This document shows positions 1-8,528 of a stretch of DNA of 64,000 nt, piece by piece (the stretch's first letter is position 1; each line of letters begins with the position of its first letter). The notes below the pieces were generated by a model. The model had not been told where the DNA came from and made no database searches. It saw only the letters and a program-made list of their open reading frames with translations. This DNA is from Bog-756 sp963813525 (GTDB taxonomy: Bacteria > Actinomycetota > Acidimicrobiia > Acidimicrobiales > RAAP-2). The DNA is taken from assembly GCA_963813525.1 (NCBI GenBank), contig CAWEZI010000005.1, positions 2,418,001-2,482,000 on the forward strand, given 5' to 3'. Position numbers and translations under genes: made by a program.

Positions 1-98
1 ACGGCGAGGGATGGATCTGTGAGATGGTGCCGAGCAACCCTTCAGCCCTCGATGGGTTGCTCGACGCCAGTGGCTATCGTCAGCTCACTGACGGTTGA
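1..98 (+). CDS. gcvH: Glycine cleavage system H protein, C-terminal end (partial)
   Basis: The frame entering at base 3 reads GEGWICEMVPSNP, then SALDGLLDASGYRQLTDG, and stops at TGA 96-98. This is the conserved C-terminal end of GcvH, the lipoyl carrier that shuttles the aminomethyl group between the P, T and L proteins of glycine cleavage. The lipoyl-lysine region lies outside the window. The following FHA, MerR and DUF151 genes reproduce the mycobacterial gcvH-garA-Rv1828-Rv1829 order, which supports the call. The P-protein genes lie about 61 kb away at the other end of the window. Confidence 0.88.
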   Translation, partial: GEGWICEMVPSNPSALDGLLDASGYRQLTDG

Positions 99-146
99 TA
101 ACGGCAACCGGGCGGCCTGGCGAGCGAGGAGGTGGGAGCGGCTACC

Positions 147-629
147 GTGGACCGCGTGTTCTGCACCAGTTGCGGCCACCGCAATCCGGCCGGCGTCAAC
201 TTCTGTTCGTCATGCGGCGCGTCCCTACTGACGTCGGCACCCGACACGTCGGTGTCGACCAGTCCGATCGACGATCAAGGAGACGGCCTCGATGACGAGT
301 CACCGGTCGGCTTGGTCGAGCTGCCGCGGGGGGTGGGCCTGCTCATCGTCAAGCGGGGAACCGATGTCGGCGCACGCTTTCCGCTGGAGCCGGGGGTCAC
401 CCGGGCCGGAAGGCACCCGGAGAGCGATATCTTTCTCGACGACATCACCGTGTCCCGCCGGCATGCCGAGTTCGTGACCCAGAACCAGGTCACCACTGTT
501 CGGGACGTGGGCTCGCTCAATGGTACGTTCGTCAACCGGGAGCGCATCGAGGAGGTGCGGCTGTCCAGCGGCGACGAGGTGCAGATCGGGAAGTTCAAGC
601 TCTTGTACGTTTTGGCCACGGGCGAATGA
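147..629 (+). CDS. garA: Zinc-ribbon FHA domain protein, GarA-like
   Basis: This 160-residue protein has two parts. Residues 6-24 form a zinc ribbon with paired CxxC motifs (C6, C9, C20, C23). Residues about 65-158 form an FHA domain with GRHPESDIFLDD, TVSRRHAEF and SLNGTFVN. FHA domains bind phosphothreonine; mycobacterial GarA (OdhI in corynebacteria) controls 2-oxoglutarate and glutamate metabolism under PknB/PknG control. The FHA part and gene order fit GarA, but the N-terminal ETTS phospho-switch is not visible and is replaced by the ribbon. GTG 147 is chosen because GGGAG at 134-138 sits eight bases upstream; GTG 132 is the alternative. Confidence 0.88.
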   Translation: MDRVFCTSCGHRNPAGVNFCSSCGASLLTSAPDTSVSTSPIDDQGDGLDDESPVGLVELPRGVGLLIVKRGTDVGARFPLEPGVTRAGRHPESDIFLDDITVSRRHAEFVTQNQVTTVRDVGSLNGTFVNRERIEEVRLSSGDEVQIGKFKLLYVLATGE

Positions 630-669
630 GGACGGCGAACGATCGGCGTACGGACCGGGGAGCGGTCCG

Positions 670-1845
670 TTGACGTCCCGCTCCTATCTGTCCATCGGTG
701 ACGTGCTCACCCTCCTCCGACAGGAATTCCCCGACGTCACCATCTCCAAGATCCGGTTTCTGGAGAGCCAGGGCCTGGTCAACCCCGAACGGACTCCCTC
801 GGGGTACCGCAAGTTCTACGAACACGACGTCGAACGCCTGCGCTGGGTGCTCCGTCAGCAACGGGAGCATTTTCTTCCGCTCAAAGTGATCAAGGACCGT
901 CTGGAGGACGGCTCTGAACCGGTGGCCGAGTCGGAGGCGGCGTCGGCCGACGGTGCGCCGCAGCCGACGACCCATCCGACCGAGGAGCCGGTGCTGGTCG
1001 GACAGCGGGCCCGGGCTGCGGCCACCGATCCTCCCGCGCCACGGGACGGTCTGGCCGAACGGGTACTCCTCACCGGCACAGACGGCGCCCACCAGGTGCC
1101 GGCCTCGGCCGGGTCCGGATCGGCAGGGCTCGGGCTGGCCTCGGGGCCATCGTCGGCGCCGGCGGCGGAGGTGGCCGCCGGTTCGGCCGGAGTTCCCACG
1201 GCCGACCGACCGGCCTCGCCGGGGGTGACCAACGCCGTGACCAACGGAGGCGACGGCGCCCCGACCGGTGAGGGCGCCGAAAAACCGGCGCCCGAGACGG
1301 TGGCCCACACCCCCTCCGTCCCGCCGGCCCGCCGCTCGTCGTCGGCCCGCCGGGTGAAAGCCGAGCCGGTGGGGGCCGCTCTCGAGGTCCCGGTGGCCGA
1401 GGACCTGACCGAGGACCGGCTCGACGAGCCACCCACGGCGGTACCGGCTGCCCCGGTCGGGGACGGGACCAGCCTCTCGGTGGAAGAGCTGTCGGCGGCC
1501 TGTGGACTCGATGTGACCGTGCTCTGCGAGCTGCAGGAGTTCGGGTTACTGGTGCCGCGGACGGTGGGCGGTGTCTCCTACTTCGACGAGGAGGCCCTGG
1601 CCGTCGCCGCGGTGGCCGCCCGGTTCGCCCAGTTCGGCATCGAGCCCCGTCACCTGCGTCTCTACAAGAACGCGGCTGACCGCGAAGCCGGATTCGTCGA
1701 ACAGATCCTCCTCCCCATGGTCAGGCAGAGGAACCCGGACGCCCGGGCCCGCGCTCAACAGACGGCGGATGAACTGGCCGGGCTCGGGCAGGAGCTGCGC
1801 AGCGCCCTGCTCCGCCGGGCACTGTCCGACCTCCTCGGGGTCTGA
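670..1845 (+). CDS. MerR-family regulator with long disordered linker (Rv1828-like)
   Basis: A MerR DNA-binding domain spans about residues 1-80 (SIGDVLTLLRQEFPDVTISK, RFLESQGLV, TPSGYRKF). A Pro/Ala/Gly-rich linker of about 180 residues follows, then a C-terminal helical domain from about residue 267 to 391. Position after the FHA gene and before a DUF151 gene matches Rv1828. That protein is about 250 residues, so the linker is an expansion. Start TTG 670 is inferred from GGGGAG at 657-662 and the lack of other start codons near the HTH; the frame stays open upstream into the FHA gene. The effector is unknown. Confidence 0.85.
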   Translation: MTSRSYLSIGDVLTLLRQEFPDVTISKIRFLESQGLVNPERTPSGYRKFYEHDVERLRWVLRQQREHFLPLKVIKDRLEDGSEPVAESEAASADGAPQPTTHPTEEPVLVGQRARAAATDPPAPRDGLAERVLLTGTDGAHQVPASAGSGSAGLGLASGPSSAPAAEVAAGSAGVPTADRPASPGVTNAVTNGGDGAPTGEGAEKPAPETVAHTPSVPPARRSSSARRVKAEPVGAALEVPVAEDLTEDRLDEPPTAVPAAPVGDGTSLSVEELSAACGLDVTVLCELQEFGLLVPRTVGGVSYFDEEALAVAAVAARFAQFGIEPRHLRLYKNAADREAGFVEQILLPMVRQRNPDARARAQQTADELAGLGQELRSALLRRALSDLLGV

Positions 1846-1907
1846 GCAGCGCCCGCACGCGGCTCCTGGTGGGCCGGGGCCCGATCGCACATCGGGCCGT
1901 CGGCGAG

Positions 1908-1913
1908 TAAGTT
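1908..1913 (+). promoter_or_regulatory. -10 box for leaderless DUF151 gene
   Basis: TAAGTT ends seven bases before ATG 1921 and no Shine-Dalgarno is present. The spacing places the transcript start at the start codon. Confidence 0.5.
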
Positions 1914-1920
1914 TGCGGCC

Positions 1921-2439
1921 ATGGTCGAAGTGCGGCTTCGGGCAGTACGGGTGGACCTGCAATCGAACACGCCCGTCCTCCTTCTGCAGGAGTCGGAAGG
2001 GCTGGGCCGTACCTTGCCCATCTTCATCGGTGCACCGGAGGCCACGGCCATCGCCTTTGCCCTCCAGGGGATGGACACGCCCCGTCCCATGACCCACGAC
2101 CTCATCCGCGATCTGCTCGAGGCTGTCGGCGCCGACGTGCTGCGGGTGGTCATCACCGAACTCAAGACGGCCACCTACTTCGCCGAGATCGTGCTGCGAC
2201 AGGCCGAGCGCGAGATACCGGTGTCGTCGCGGCCGTCCGACGCGGTGGCGGTGGCCGTGCGGACCGGCGCACCCCTCTTCGTCTCTGACGATCTCATGGA
2301 CAGCGAGGGCATCATGCTGGCTGTCGACGAGGACGACGACGACGAGGATTCGGACGAGGAGACGGCCAACCCGGAGGAGCTGGTGGGGGAGTTCCGCAAC
2401 TTCCTCGACTCGATCCGGCCCGAGGACTTCTCGTCCTGA
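1921..2439 (+). CDS. Bifunctional nuclease family protein (DUF151, Rv1829-like)
   Basis: The 172-residue protein shows the DUF151 core: LPIFIGAPEATAIAFALQG near residue 38, THDLIRDLLEAVGADV, and SSRPSDAVAVAVRTGAPLFV near residue 100. The family was named from a plant member with reported DNase and RNase activity; its bacterial role is not settled. A strongly acidic stretch lies near residues 138-148 and the tail is helical. It sits third in the gcvH-FHA-MerR-DUF151 cluster conserved in actinobacteria. The second MerR gene found next in mycobacteria (Rv1830) is absent. Confidence 0.92.
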   Translation: MVEVRLRAVRVDLQSNTPVLLLQESEGLGRTLPIFIGAPEATAIAFALQGMDTPRPMTHDLIRDLLEAVGADVLRVVITELKTATYFAEIVLRQAEREIPVSSRPSDAVAVAVRTGAPLFVSDDLMDSEGIMLAVDEDDDDEDSDEETANPEELVGEFRNFLDSIRPEDFSS

Positions 2440-2500
2440 TCCCCTCTCGGCCATCATCCGGGCCCGCCCCCGACGCCCCGCCGGGCGCAACCCCACCACT

Positions 2501-3184
2501 GTGACCTCGGTCGAGGGAGTGGTGTCGGCGCGCCGGCGTCGCTGGTTGCTGATCGGTGTGCTCACCCCGGGCAGCATCCTTTTGGCTGCGTGCTCGTCGG
2601 GTTCCTCGTCCCCGACCAGCACCGGATCAACCAACACCACCGCCGGGTCATCGTCTTCCACCGCGGCGTCGTCGACGGCCCCGCCCTCGACCACCCCGGG
2701 CTCGACGACAACGGCGGTGGCCGGTTCCACATCCTGTGCGGCGACGGCGTTGTCCGGCACCATTGCCGGAAGCAGCGGGGCAGCCGGAACCATCGAGACC
2801 ACTGTGGGCCTCCGCAACAACACCGCCACCGCCTGCGCCCTGGGTGGCTATCCGGGTCTTCTGCTGCTGGACGCGGGGGGAGCGGCACTGCCGACCACGG
2901 TGGTGCGCAAAGGGAGCTACAGCTTTACGGCCATGAGCCCGACCACGGTGTCGGTGTCACCCGGCGCATCGGTCTACTTCAACATCGGCTATTCGGACGT
3001 TCCGGTCGGCAGCGAGACGTCCTGTCCGAGCTCGGCCCAATTGGAGATCACCCCGCCCAACGCTTTCGACCACCTGGTGGTGGCGGCCACCTTGAGCCCC
3101 TGCGGCGGAGGGAGCATGACGGTGTCGCCGGTCTTTTCGGCCACCGGAGCCAACAGTCAGACCACGGCACCACCCGGCGGTTGA
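2501..3184 (+). CDS. DUF4232 lipoprotein
   Basis: An Arg-rich N-terminus and hydrophobic stretch end in a lipobox with Cys31 (ILLAAC), so this should be a lipid-anchored exported protein. A Ser/Thr-rich linker (about 32-80) leads to a C-terminal DUF4232 beta domain with paired cysteines. Function is unknown; such proteins are common in actinobacterial envelopes. The start is uncertain: GTG 2501 has no clear ribosome site, and GTG 2519 or 2522 are alternatives. Its last 28 bases overlap the end of the opposite-strand oxidoreductase. Confidence 0.8.
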   Translation: MTSVEGVVSARRRRWLLIGVLTPGSILLAACSSGSSSPTSTGSTNTTAGSSSSTAASSTAPPSTTPGSTTTAVAGSTSCAATALSGTIAGSSGAAGTIETTVGLRNNTATACALGGYPGLLLLDAGGAALPTTVVRKGSYSFTAMSPTTVSVSPGASVYFNIGYSDVPVGSETSCPSSAQLEITPPNAFDHLVVAATLSPCGGGSMTVSPVFSATGANSQTTAPPGG

Positions 3185-4212
3185 CCGGGCCGGACCAGCA
3201 CCCGCCCGCGTACACCGCCGGCCAGGATGAGATCGAGGGCCGGGTCCAGTGCGTCCAGACCGATCTGGCTGTGGACCATCGTCTCGAGGATCTGCGGTGG
3301 ATAGGCCACCGCCAGTTCCTCCCAGACGGCCCGCCGTTCGGCGATCGGGGTGAGCACCGTGTCGACCCCGATGAGCGAAGCGGCCCGCACGATGAACGGG
3401 TAGATGGTCGAGGCCAGCGTCGCTCCTCCGGTGAGTCCGCTGGCGGCCACCGCTGCGCCGTAGCGCAGCGTGCGGAGGACAGCGGTGAGGGTGGCTCCTC
3501 CGACGCAGTCGACGGCCCCGGCCCAGCGCTCCGGTCCGAGGGTGCGCTCGGGGGTGACCTCCAGGTCGTGGCGACCGATCACTTCGGACGCGCCCAGTCC
3601 GAGCAGGTAGTCGCTCTCGCCGGTCTTTCCGGTGCTGGCCACGACCGTGTAGCCGCGGGAGGCCAGAAGGGCAACGGCCATCGAACCCACGCCACCGGAT
3701 GCGCCGGTGACCAGCACCGGCCCTCCGGTAGCGGTCAGACCCATGCGCTCCAGCCGGTGCAGCGACAGGGCGGCGGTGAACCCGGCCGTGCCGATGACGG
3801 CCGCCTGCCGGGTGTCGATGGCTGCGGGGAGCGGCACCACCCAGTGGCCCGGGACGCGGGCCACCTCGGCGAACCCGCCGTGGTGGGCCACGCCGAGGTC
3901 GTAGCCCTGGACGACGACCGGCTGGCCGGGCCGGAGGGACGGGTCGGTCGACCGGCTCACCGTGCCGGCCAGATCGACCCCGGGGACGAGGGGTGAGATC
4001 CGGGCCACCCGGTTGCCGGCCCGGCTGGCCAGTGCGTCCTTGTAGTTGAGGGCGGACCACTCGACGGCGATGGTCACGTCGCCGGCCGGGAGGTCATCGG
4101 TGGTCAGTGTGGTCACCGTCGTCTCCACCCCGTCACCGTGGCGGGTGGCCACGAAGGCGGCGAAGGGCCGGGTGTCGGACGACGGCTCGTCCGGCGCGGG
4201 AGGACGGGTCAT
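3157..4212 (-). CDS. YhdH/AcuI-type zinc-free quinone oxidoreductase
   Basis: A 351-residue medium-chain dehydrogenase/reductase. The N-terminus has VEWSALNYKDALA, typical of the YhdH/AcuI group, and the NADPH-binding loop reads VLVTGASGGVGSMAV. Structural-zinc cysteines are not evident, as in YhdH. Characterised members reduce acrylyl-CoA with NADPH; the substrate here is inferred from family only. ATG 4212 is preceded at seven bases by a minus-strand TACGGT, so the gene looks leaderless and shares its promoter with the divergent peptidase gene. Its 3' end overlaps the lipoprotein gene by 28 bases. Confidence 0.88.
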   Translation of the reverse strand: MTRPPAPDEPSSDTRPFAAFVATRHGDGVETTVTTLTTDDLPAGDVTIAVEWSALNYKDALASRAGNRVARISPLVPGVDLAGTVSRSTDPSLRPGQPVVVQGYDLGVAHHGGFAEVARVPGHWVVPLPAAIDTRQAAVIGTAGFTAALSLHRLERMGLTATGGPVLVTGASGGVGSMAVALLASRGYTVVASTGKTGESDYLLGLGASEVIGRHDLEVTPERTLGPERWAGAVDCVGGATLTAVLRTLRYGAAVAASGLTGGATLASTIYPFIVRAASLIGVDTVLTPIAERRAVWEELAVAYPPQILETMVHSQIGLDALDPALDLILAGGVRGRVLVRPGQPPGGAVV

Positions 4213-4218
4213 CGCGGG

Positions 4219-4225
4219 TACCGTA
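4219..4225. promoter_or_regulatory. Shared bidirectional -10 element
   Basis: The seven bases TACCGTA read as TACCGT on the plus strand, nine bases before ATG 4234, and as TACGGT on the minus strand, seven bases before ATG 4212. Only 21 bases separate the two start codons, so both genes appear leaderless and served by one overlapping -10. Confidence 0.5.
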
Positions 4226-4233
4226 CAGACTCG

Positions 4234-6258
4234 ATGAGCACGGCGCCCCGGTCGGAGGAGGGGCGGGGGACCGAGGACCCGGCCACGGCTTTCGGCTGGT
4301 GGCCGTCGGCGTGGACGGCCTCGGTGGTGGCGGCGGGGAAGGTCAGCCGCGGCGGGCTCCACGCTGACCGGGGCTGGTTGTACTGGACGGAGAGCCGCCC
4401 GGACGACGGCGGCCGCCAGGTGGTGGTCGGGGTCCGACCCGGAACGGGGTCACCCCGGGACGTCTCGCCCGCCGGCACCAGCGTCCGCAGCCGGGTCCAT
4501 GAGTACGGCGGGGCGGCGGCCACGGTGGCCGATGGCGTCCTGTTCTACGTGGACCAGGCCGACCAAAGGTGGTACCGGGTACCCGTCGACCGGGACGGAC
4601 CACCGGAGGCTCTGTCCCCCGAGCCGTCCGCCGGGTCGGTGCGACACGCCGACGGCCGCCTGACCAGCTCCGGTCGGTGGTTGATCTCGATGGAGGAGAC
4701 GGTGGACGGGTCGGCCACGGCGCACCGTCTGGTGGCGCTGGCTGTGGACGGGAGCCTGTCGGTGGTTCCGGTGGTCTCCGGTCCCGACTTCGTGTCCGCC
4801 CCCCGCCCTTCGCCCGACGGTCGTTGGCTGGCCTGGGTGGCCTGGGACCACCCGGCCATGCCCTGGGACAGCTCCGAGCTGTGGGTGGGGGTCCTCGACG
4901 AGTCGGCCGGAACGGTGGCGATGGGAGAGGCCCGCCGGGTGGCCGGGGGCCCCGGTGTGTCGGTGGGCCAACCCCGCTGGTGTGGGGACGGGGCCCTGGT
5001 CTTCGTCGACGACCGCAGCGGCTGGTGGCTGCCCTACCGGCTGGCCGCCGACCAGCTGGGGGGCGGAGACCGATCCGAGTGTCTGGTGGCCGGCGAGTCC
5101 GAGTTCCACGCCCCGGACTGGCTGTGCGGACAGTCGACGGTGGCCGAGTTGGCCGACGGATCGTTGGTATGCCGCCGGCGGGACGGCGGTGGCGATCATC
5201 TGGTCCGACTCCGCCCTCCGGCCCACCCGGGCTCACCGTGGTCGGTCGAAACCATCGTCCAACCGTGCCTGTCCATCACCGGGGTGGCCGTGGTCGGTGA
5301 CGACGCTGCCGCAGGCGGGGACGGTCAGCGGATCTGCGTGCTGGGCTCCACCCCCACCGAGGCCTACGGGGTCTTCGACCTGTCGACCACCCCGGCCCGC
5401 CGGCTCTCGTCGGGGCCGGCGCCTTCCCGTCCCGCCGAGGTGTCGGTGGCCGAGCCGTTTGTGGCGCCGACGCCGAGCGGACCGGTGCCCGGGCTGTTGT
5501 TCAGACCGACCAATCCGGCTGTGCCCGCCCCGCCCTCCGGGCGCCCACCCCTGGTGGTGTTCTGCCACGGGGGGCCGACCGGTGCGGCCGAACCGGGATT
5601 CGATCCGCTGGTCCAGTTCTTCACCAGCCGAGGGCTGGCCGTGGCCTTGGTCGACTACCGCGGCAGCAGTGGGTACGGCCGGGCCTACCGGCGGGCCCTC
5701 GATGGGCGATGGGGGCAAGCCGACGTGGACGACTGCGTGCTGGCCGCCGAGGCGTTGGCGGCGGGCGGGGTGGTCGATGGCGCCCGGATGGCCATCCGGG
5801 GGACCAGTGCCGGGGGCATGACCGCTCTGGCTGCCCTCATTCGGTCCCGCCGGTTCCGGGGGGCCGCCTCCTGGTACGGGGTCACCGACCTGGAGGCCCT
5901 GGTGGCCGACACCCATGACTTCGAGTCGCGGTACCTCGACACACTGGTCGGGCCCTGGCCGGCGGCGGCCTCCCGGTACCGTTCGCGGTCGCCCATCCAT
6001 CACCCCGACCGGGTGGTGGGAGCGGTGCTCCTGCTCCAGGGCGAGGACGACCCCATAGTTCCGGTCGATCAGGCTCGACGCTTCGCCGAACAGCTCGACG
6101 CCCACGGAGTAAGCAGACAGCTCACGGTGTTCGCCGGCGAGTCGCACGGATTCCGGCGGGCGGAGACCATCGAGGCGTGCCTCACCGCCGAACTGGCCTT
6201 CTACCGGGCTCTGTTCGCTCCCGACCCGGCACCGTCAGGCGCTGGCCAGCCCGCCTGA
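4234..6258 (+). CDS. S9 family peptidase (acylaminoacyl-peptidase-like)
   Basis: The 674-residue protein has an N-terminal beta-propeller-like region (about 1-400) and a C-terminal alpha/beta-hydrolase domain. The nucleophile is Ser525 in GTSAGG, preceded by the oxyanion HGGPTG stretch; the acid lies in GEDDPIVP and the histidine in ESHGFRRAE. This is the prolyl-oligopeptidase/acylaminoacyl peptidase architecture and no signal peptide is seen, so it is probably a cytoplasmic oligopeptidase. Start ATG 4234 fits a leaderless transcript; the frame is open further upstream, but that part overlaps the divergent gene. Confidence 0.9.
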   Translation: MSTAPRSEEGRGTEDPATAFGWWPSAWTASVVAAGKVSRGGLHADRGWLYWTESRPDDGGRQVVVGVRPGTGSPRDVSPAGTSVRSRVHEYGGAAATVADGVLFYVDQADQRWYRVPVDRDGPPEALSPEPSAGSVRHADGRLTSSGRWLISMEETVDGSATAHRLVALAVDGSLSVVPVVSGPDFVSAPRPSPDGRWLAWVAWDHPAMPWDSSELWVGVLDESAGTVAMGEARRVAGGPGVSVGQPRWCGDGALVFVDDRSGWWLPYRLAADQLGGGDRSECLVAGESEFHAPDWLCGQSTVAELADGSLVCRRRDGGGDHLVRLRPPAHPGSPWSVETIVQPCLSITGVAVVGDDAAAGGDGQRICVLGSTPTEAYGVFDLSTTPARRLSSGPAPSRPAEVSVAEPFVAPTPSGPVPGLLFRPTNPAVPAPPSGRPPLVVFCHGGPTGAAEPGFDPLVQFFTSRGLAVALVDYRGSSGYGRAYRRALDGRWGQADVDDCVLAAEALAAGGVVDGARMAIRGTSAGGMTALAALIRSRRFRGAASWYGVTDLEALVADTHDFESRYLDTLVGPWPAAASRYRSRSPIHHPDRVVGAVLLLQGEDDPIVPVDQARRFAEQLDAHGVSRQLTVFAGESHGFRRAETIEACLTAELAFYRALFAPDPAPSGAGQPA

Positions 6259-6411
6259 CCGGTCGGCCGGGGACAGGGTGGCGGGAGGTTCCGGTGGTAC
6301 CCTCGACCGTGCCGACGGACCGCCCGCCGAGGGGCAGGAGGGTTGCCCTGTCACCGCCCGGCGCAACCGTGTCCGCGTCCGGCGAACGGCGCCCCGTCCG
6401 GTGAAAACGGC

Positions 6412-7884
6412 GTGAAAGGGTTGGCCGCCCTTCCGGTCGTCCAGGCCACCACCCGGGCTCTGCGGGGACTCTCGCCCGAGGGGCGCGACGCACTCCTCTA
6501 CGCCGCCTCGGCCCTTTTCGCCGGGGTCACCGGGCTGGCCGTGGGGATCTCCCTGTACCGACAGTGGGGCCAGTTGGCCGTGGGCCCCTATGCCCTGGCC
6601 GCCGTGATCATGGCCGTGGTGGCCTGGCGCCGGGGCAAGGCCGGCCCCGGCCAGGGCCAGGCAGGCCGGGCCGGCGACCAGGCCCGGCGCACGGCCCGGG
6701 TCATCGCCTTCCTCATCGTCCTGTTCGGGGCCACGCTGGTCCCCTTGACTTTGGAGGTGATCTGGCGCACGGAGGGAAACCCGGCCCAGCACGTCCAGCC
6801 TGAGGTCATCGTGGTGGAGCAGGCCGGGGCCCGCGCCGCCCACGGCAAGGATCCCTACCGGGTCATCGACCGCGACGGGCATGTCGTGATCCACGCCCAC
6901 GACGAGCCCACCTACGAGCTCTACTACCCCTACCTGCCCGGCATGATCCTGTTCGGTTTCTCCTCGGGGTTCGGCAAGGTCGAGCCGCAGTTGACCGACG
7001 CCCGCATCCAGTTCCTGGTGTTCTCGGTGCTGGTGACCCTGTTGGCTCTGAGTCGGCTGCGTCCGCCCACCGATGCCCGGGTGCGGGCCTTCCAGGTGCT
7101 CACCGTCTTGCCCACCGCCGCCCTTCCCTTCGCCACCGGAGGCGACGATATGCCTGTCGCGGCCTTGATGCTGTTGGGCCTGGCCGCTCTCCAGCGCCGA
7201 AGACCGGTCCTGGCCGGGCTGGCCCTGGGGGCCGCCTCGTCCCTCAAATTCACGGCCTGGCCCCTCCTGGTGCTGGCTCTGTGGGCCGCCCGCGACCTCC
7301 GGTTGCACCGGGCGGTGGGCCGCTACCTGGTGGGGGCGGCGGCTGTCGTCGTGCCCGTGGTCATGCCCCTGGCCCTGGCCCATCCCACCGCCTTTGTCGA
7401 CAACGTCATCCGCTTCCCCCTCGGTCTGGCCGGGGTGTCGTCCCCGGCGGCCAGCGCCCTGCCCGGCCACATCCTGGTGTCGATCTTTCCCGAGGCCCAC
7501 AAGCCCTACGTGGTGGTGGTGGGGGTGGTGGGTGTGGCCATCCTGGTCCGGTACTTGTGGCGAAAACCGCCCGACAGTGCGGCCCAGGTGGCCACCGTCA
7601 CCGGGTGGGTCATGCTCATCGCCATCCTGCTGGCCCCGGCCACCCGGGTCGGTTACCTGCTCTACCCGATCAACCTGTTCGTGTGGGCCTGGCTGCTGCG
7701 CCGAGCGGAGGATCCGGCCCAGCTCCAGGCCGACGGCGAGCCGGACGGCTCGGCCGACGGCGTGGTGGTCAACGGGATCCGCTCGGGTCCTCAGGTGTCG
7801 TCGGGGATCTCGAACAGTTCGACCGAGTACGGGGTCAGCCCAGTGGAGGTGGTCGGGGAGACGACCACGCCGACCTCCCAGTAG
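6412..7884 (+). CDS. Polytopic membrane protein, GT87/DUF2029-like glycosyltransferase
   Basis: About 490 residues with roughly ten hydrophobic segments. A luminal-type segment after the second helix contains VIVVEQAGARAAHGKDPY, the 'G.dPY' signature seen in polyprenyl-phosphate-mannose-dependent GT87/DUF2029 enzymes, followed by LYYPYLPG. The likely role is sugar transfer in envelope glycan assembly, from family resemblance only. GTG 6412 is the chosen start; a TTG at 6343 directly abuts AGGAGGG and is less likely. The last 94 bases overlap the convergent gene at 7791-8417, so the C-terminal tail past about residue 460 is unusual sequence. Confidence 0.72.
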   Translation: MKGLAALPVVQATTRALRGLSPEGRDALLYAASALFAGVTGLAVGISLYRQWGQLAVGPYALAAVIMAVVAWRRGKAGPGQGQAGRAGDQARRTARVIAFLIVLFGATLVPLTLEVIWRTEGNPAQHVQPEVIVVEQAGARAAHGKDPYRVIDRDGHVVIHAHDEPTYELYYPYLPGMILFGFSSGFGKVEPQLTDARIQFLVFSVLVTLLALSRLRPPTDARVRAFQVLTVLPTAALPFATGGDDMPVAALMLLGLAALQRRRPVLAGLALGAASSLKFTAWPLLVLALWAARDLRLHRAVGRYLVGAAAVVVPVVMPLALAHPTAFVDNVIRFPLGLAGVSSPAASALPGHILVSIFPEAHKPYVVVVGVVGVAILVRYLWRKPPDSAAQVATVTGWVMLIAILLAPATRVGYLLYPINLFVWAWLLRRAEDPAQLQADGEPDGSADGVVVNGIRSGPQVSSGISNSSTEYGVSPVEVVGETTTPTSQ

Positions 7885-8417
7885 TACCCGTCACCGCTGC
7901 CGTGCTTGGCCAGCACCTCGTTCTGTTGGGACTGGCGCGACGCCCCGGAACCGACGTAGGTGGTGCTCCAACCGAGCTTGGGGAGCAGCGCCCGGTAGGC
8001 ATCGACGACCTCGCCGGACGAGAGCTCGCTGGTGAGGTACACGGTCCGGTCGAACTGGGAGGCGTTCTGGTCGATGTTGAGGGTGCGGACCACCTTGCTG
8101 TCGGTGGGGACGGCCAGGTTGCCGAGCACGTCGGCCGGGGGCTGCCCGGCGCTGATGATCGAGCGCATGGCCGTGGTGGCCGGGCTCAGGTGCACGACGG
8201 TTCCGTTGGCTAGGGTCACGCTCCGTACCGTGACCGTCGGTGCGTTGCCCGAGAACACGGTCGAACCGACGATCCCCACGACCACGATGAACAGGGCCAG
8301 CCCGAGCACAATGAGGGCGGGTCCCTTGGCCGACACCGGGGTGGCCCGCACACCCGGGTCGACCTGGTCGGTGCCTTCGGGAGGGGGCGATGACACCTCG
8401 GGATCGGCGGTCACCAT
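7791..8417 (-). CDS. Single-pass membrane protein of unknown function
   Basis: A 208-residue protein with a cytoplasmic N-terminus, one transmembrane helix at about residues 34-55 (ALIVLGLALFIVVVGIVG), and an extracytoplasmic domain of about 150 residues. No family was recognised. The external domain ends in SVELFEIPDDT. ATG 8417 lies eight bases after a minus-strand TAGCAT, consistent with leaderless transcription. Its 3' end overlaps the convergent membrane glycosyltransferase gene by 94 bases. Confidence 0.75.
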   Translation of the reverse strand: MVTADPEVSSPPPEGTDQVDPGVRATPVSAKGPALIVLGLALFIVVVGIVGSTVFSGNAPTVTVRSVTLANGTVVHLSPATTAMRSIISAGQPPADVLGNLAVPTDSKVVRTLNIDQNASQFDRTVYLTSELSSGEVVDAYRALLPKLGWSTTYVGSGASRQSQQNEVLAKHGSGDGYYWEVGVVVSPTTSTGLTPYSVELFEIPDDT

Positions 8418-8425
8418 GCCCGCCG

Positions 8426-8431
8426 ATGCTA
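8426..8431 (-). promoter_or_regulatory. -10 box for leaderless membrane-protein gene
   Basis: Minus-strand TAGCAT ends eight bases before ATG 8417, with no Shine-Dalgarno between them. Confidence 0.45.
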
Positions 8432-8528
8432 CCCCTCGCCGCCGGCCCGGAACTCCCGCCCGGACATCGGTTGGCCACCGCCAGTGGCGGCGTCGGTTCT
8501 CAACGTGAGGAGGCCTGGTCAGAGGCGG

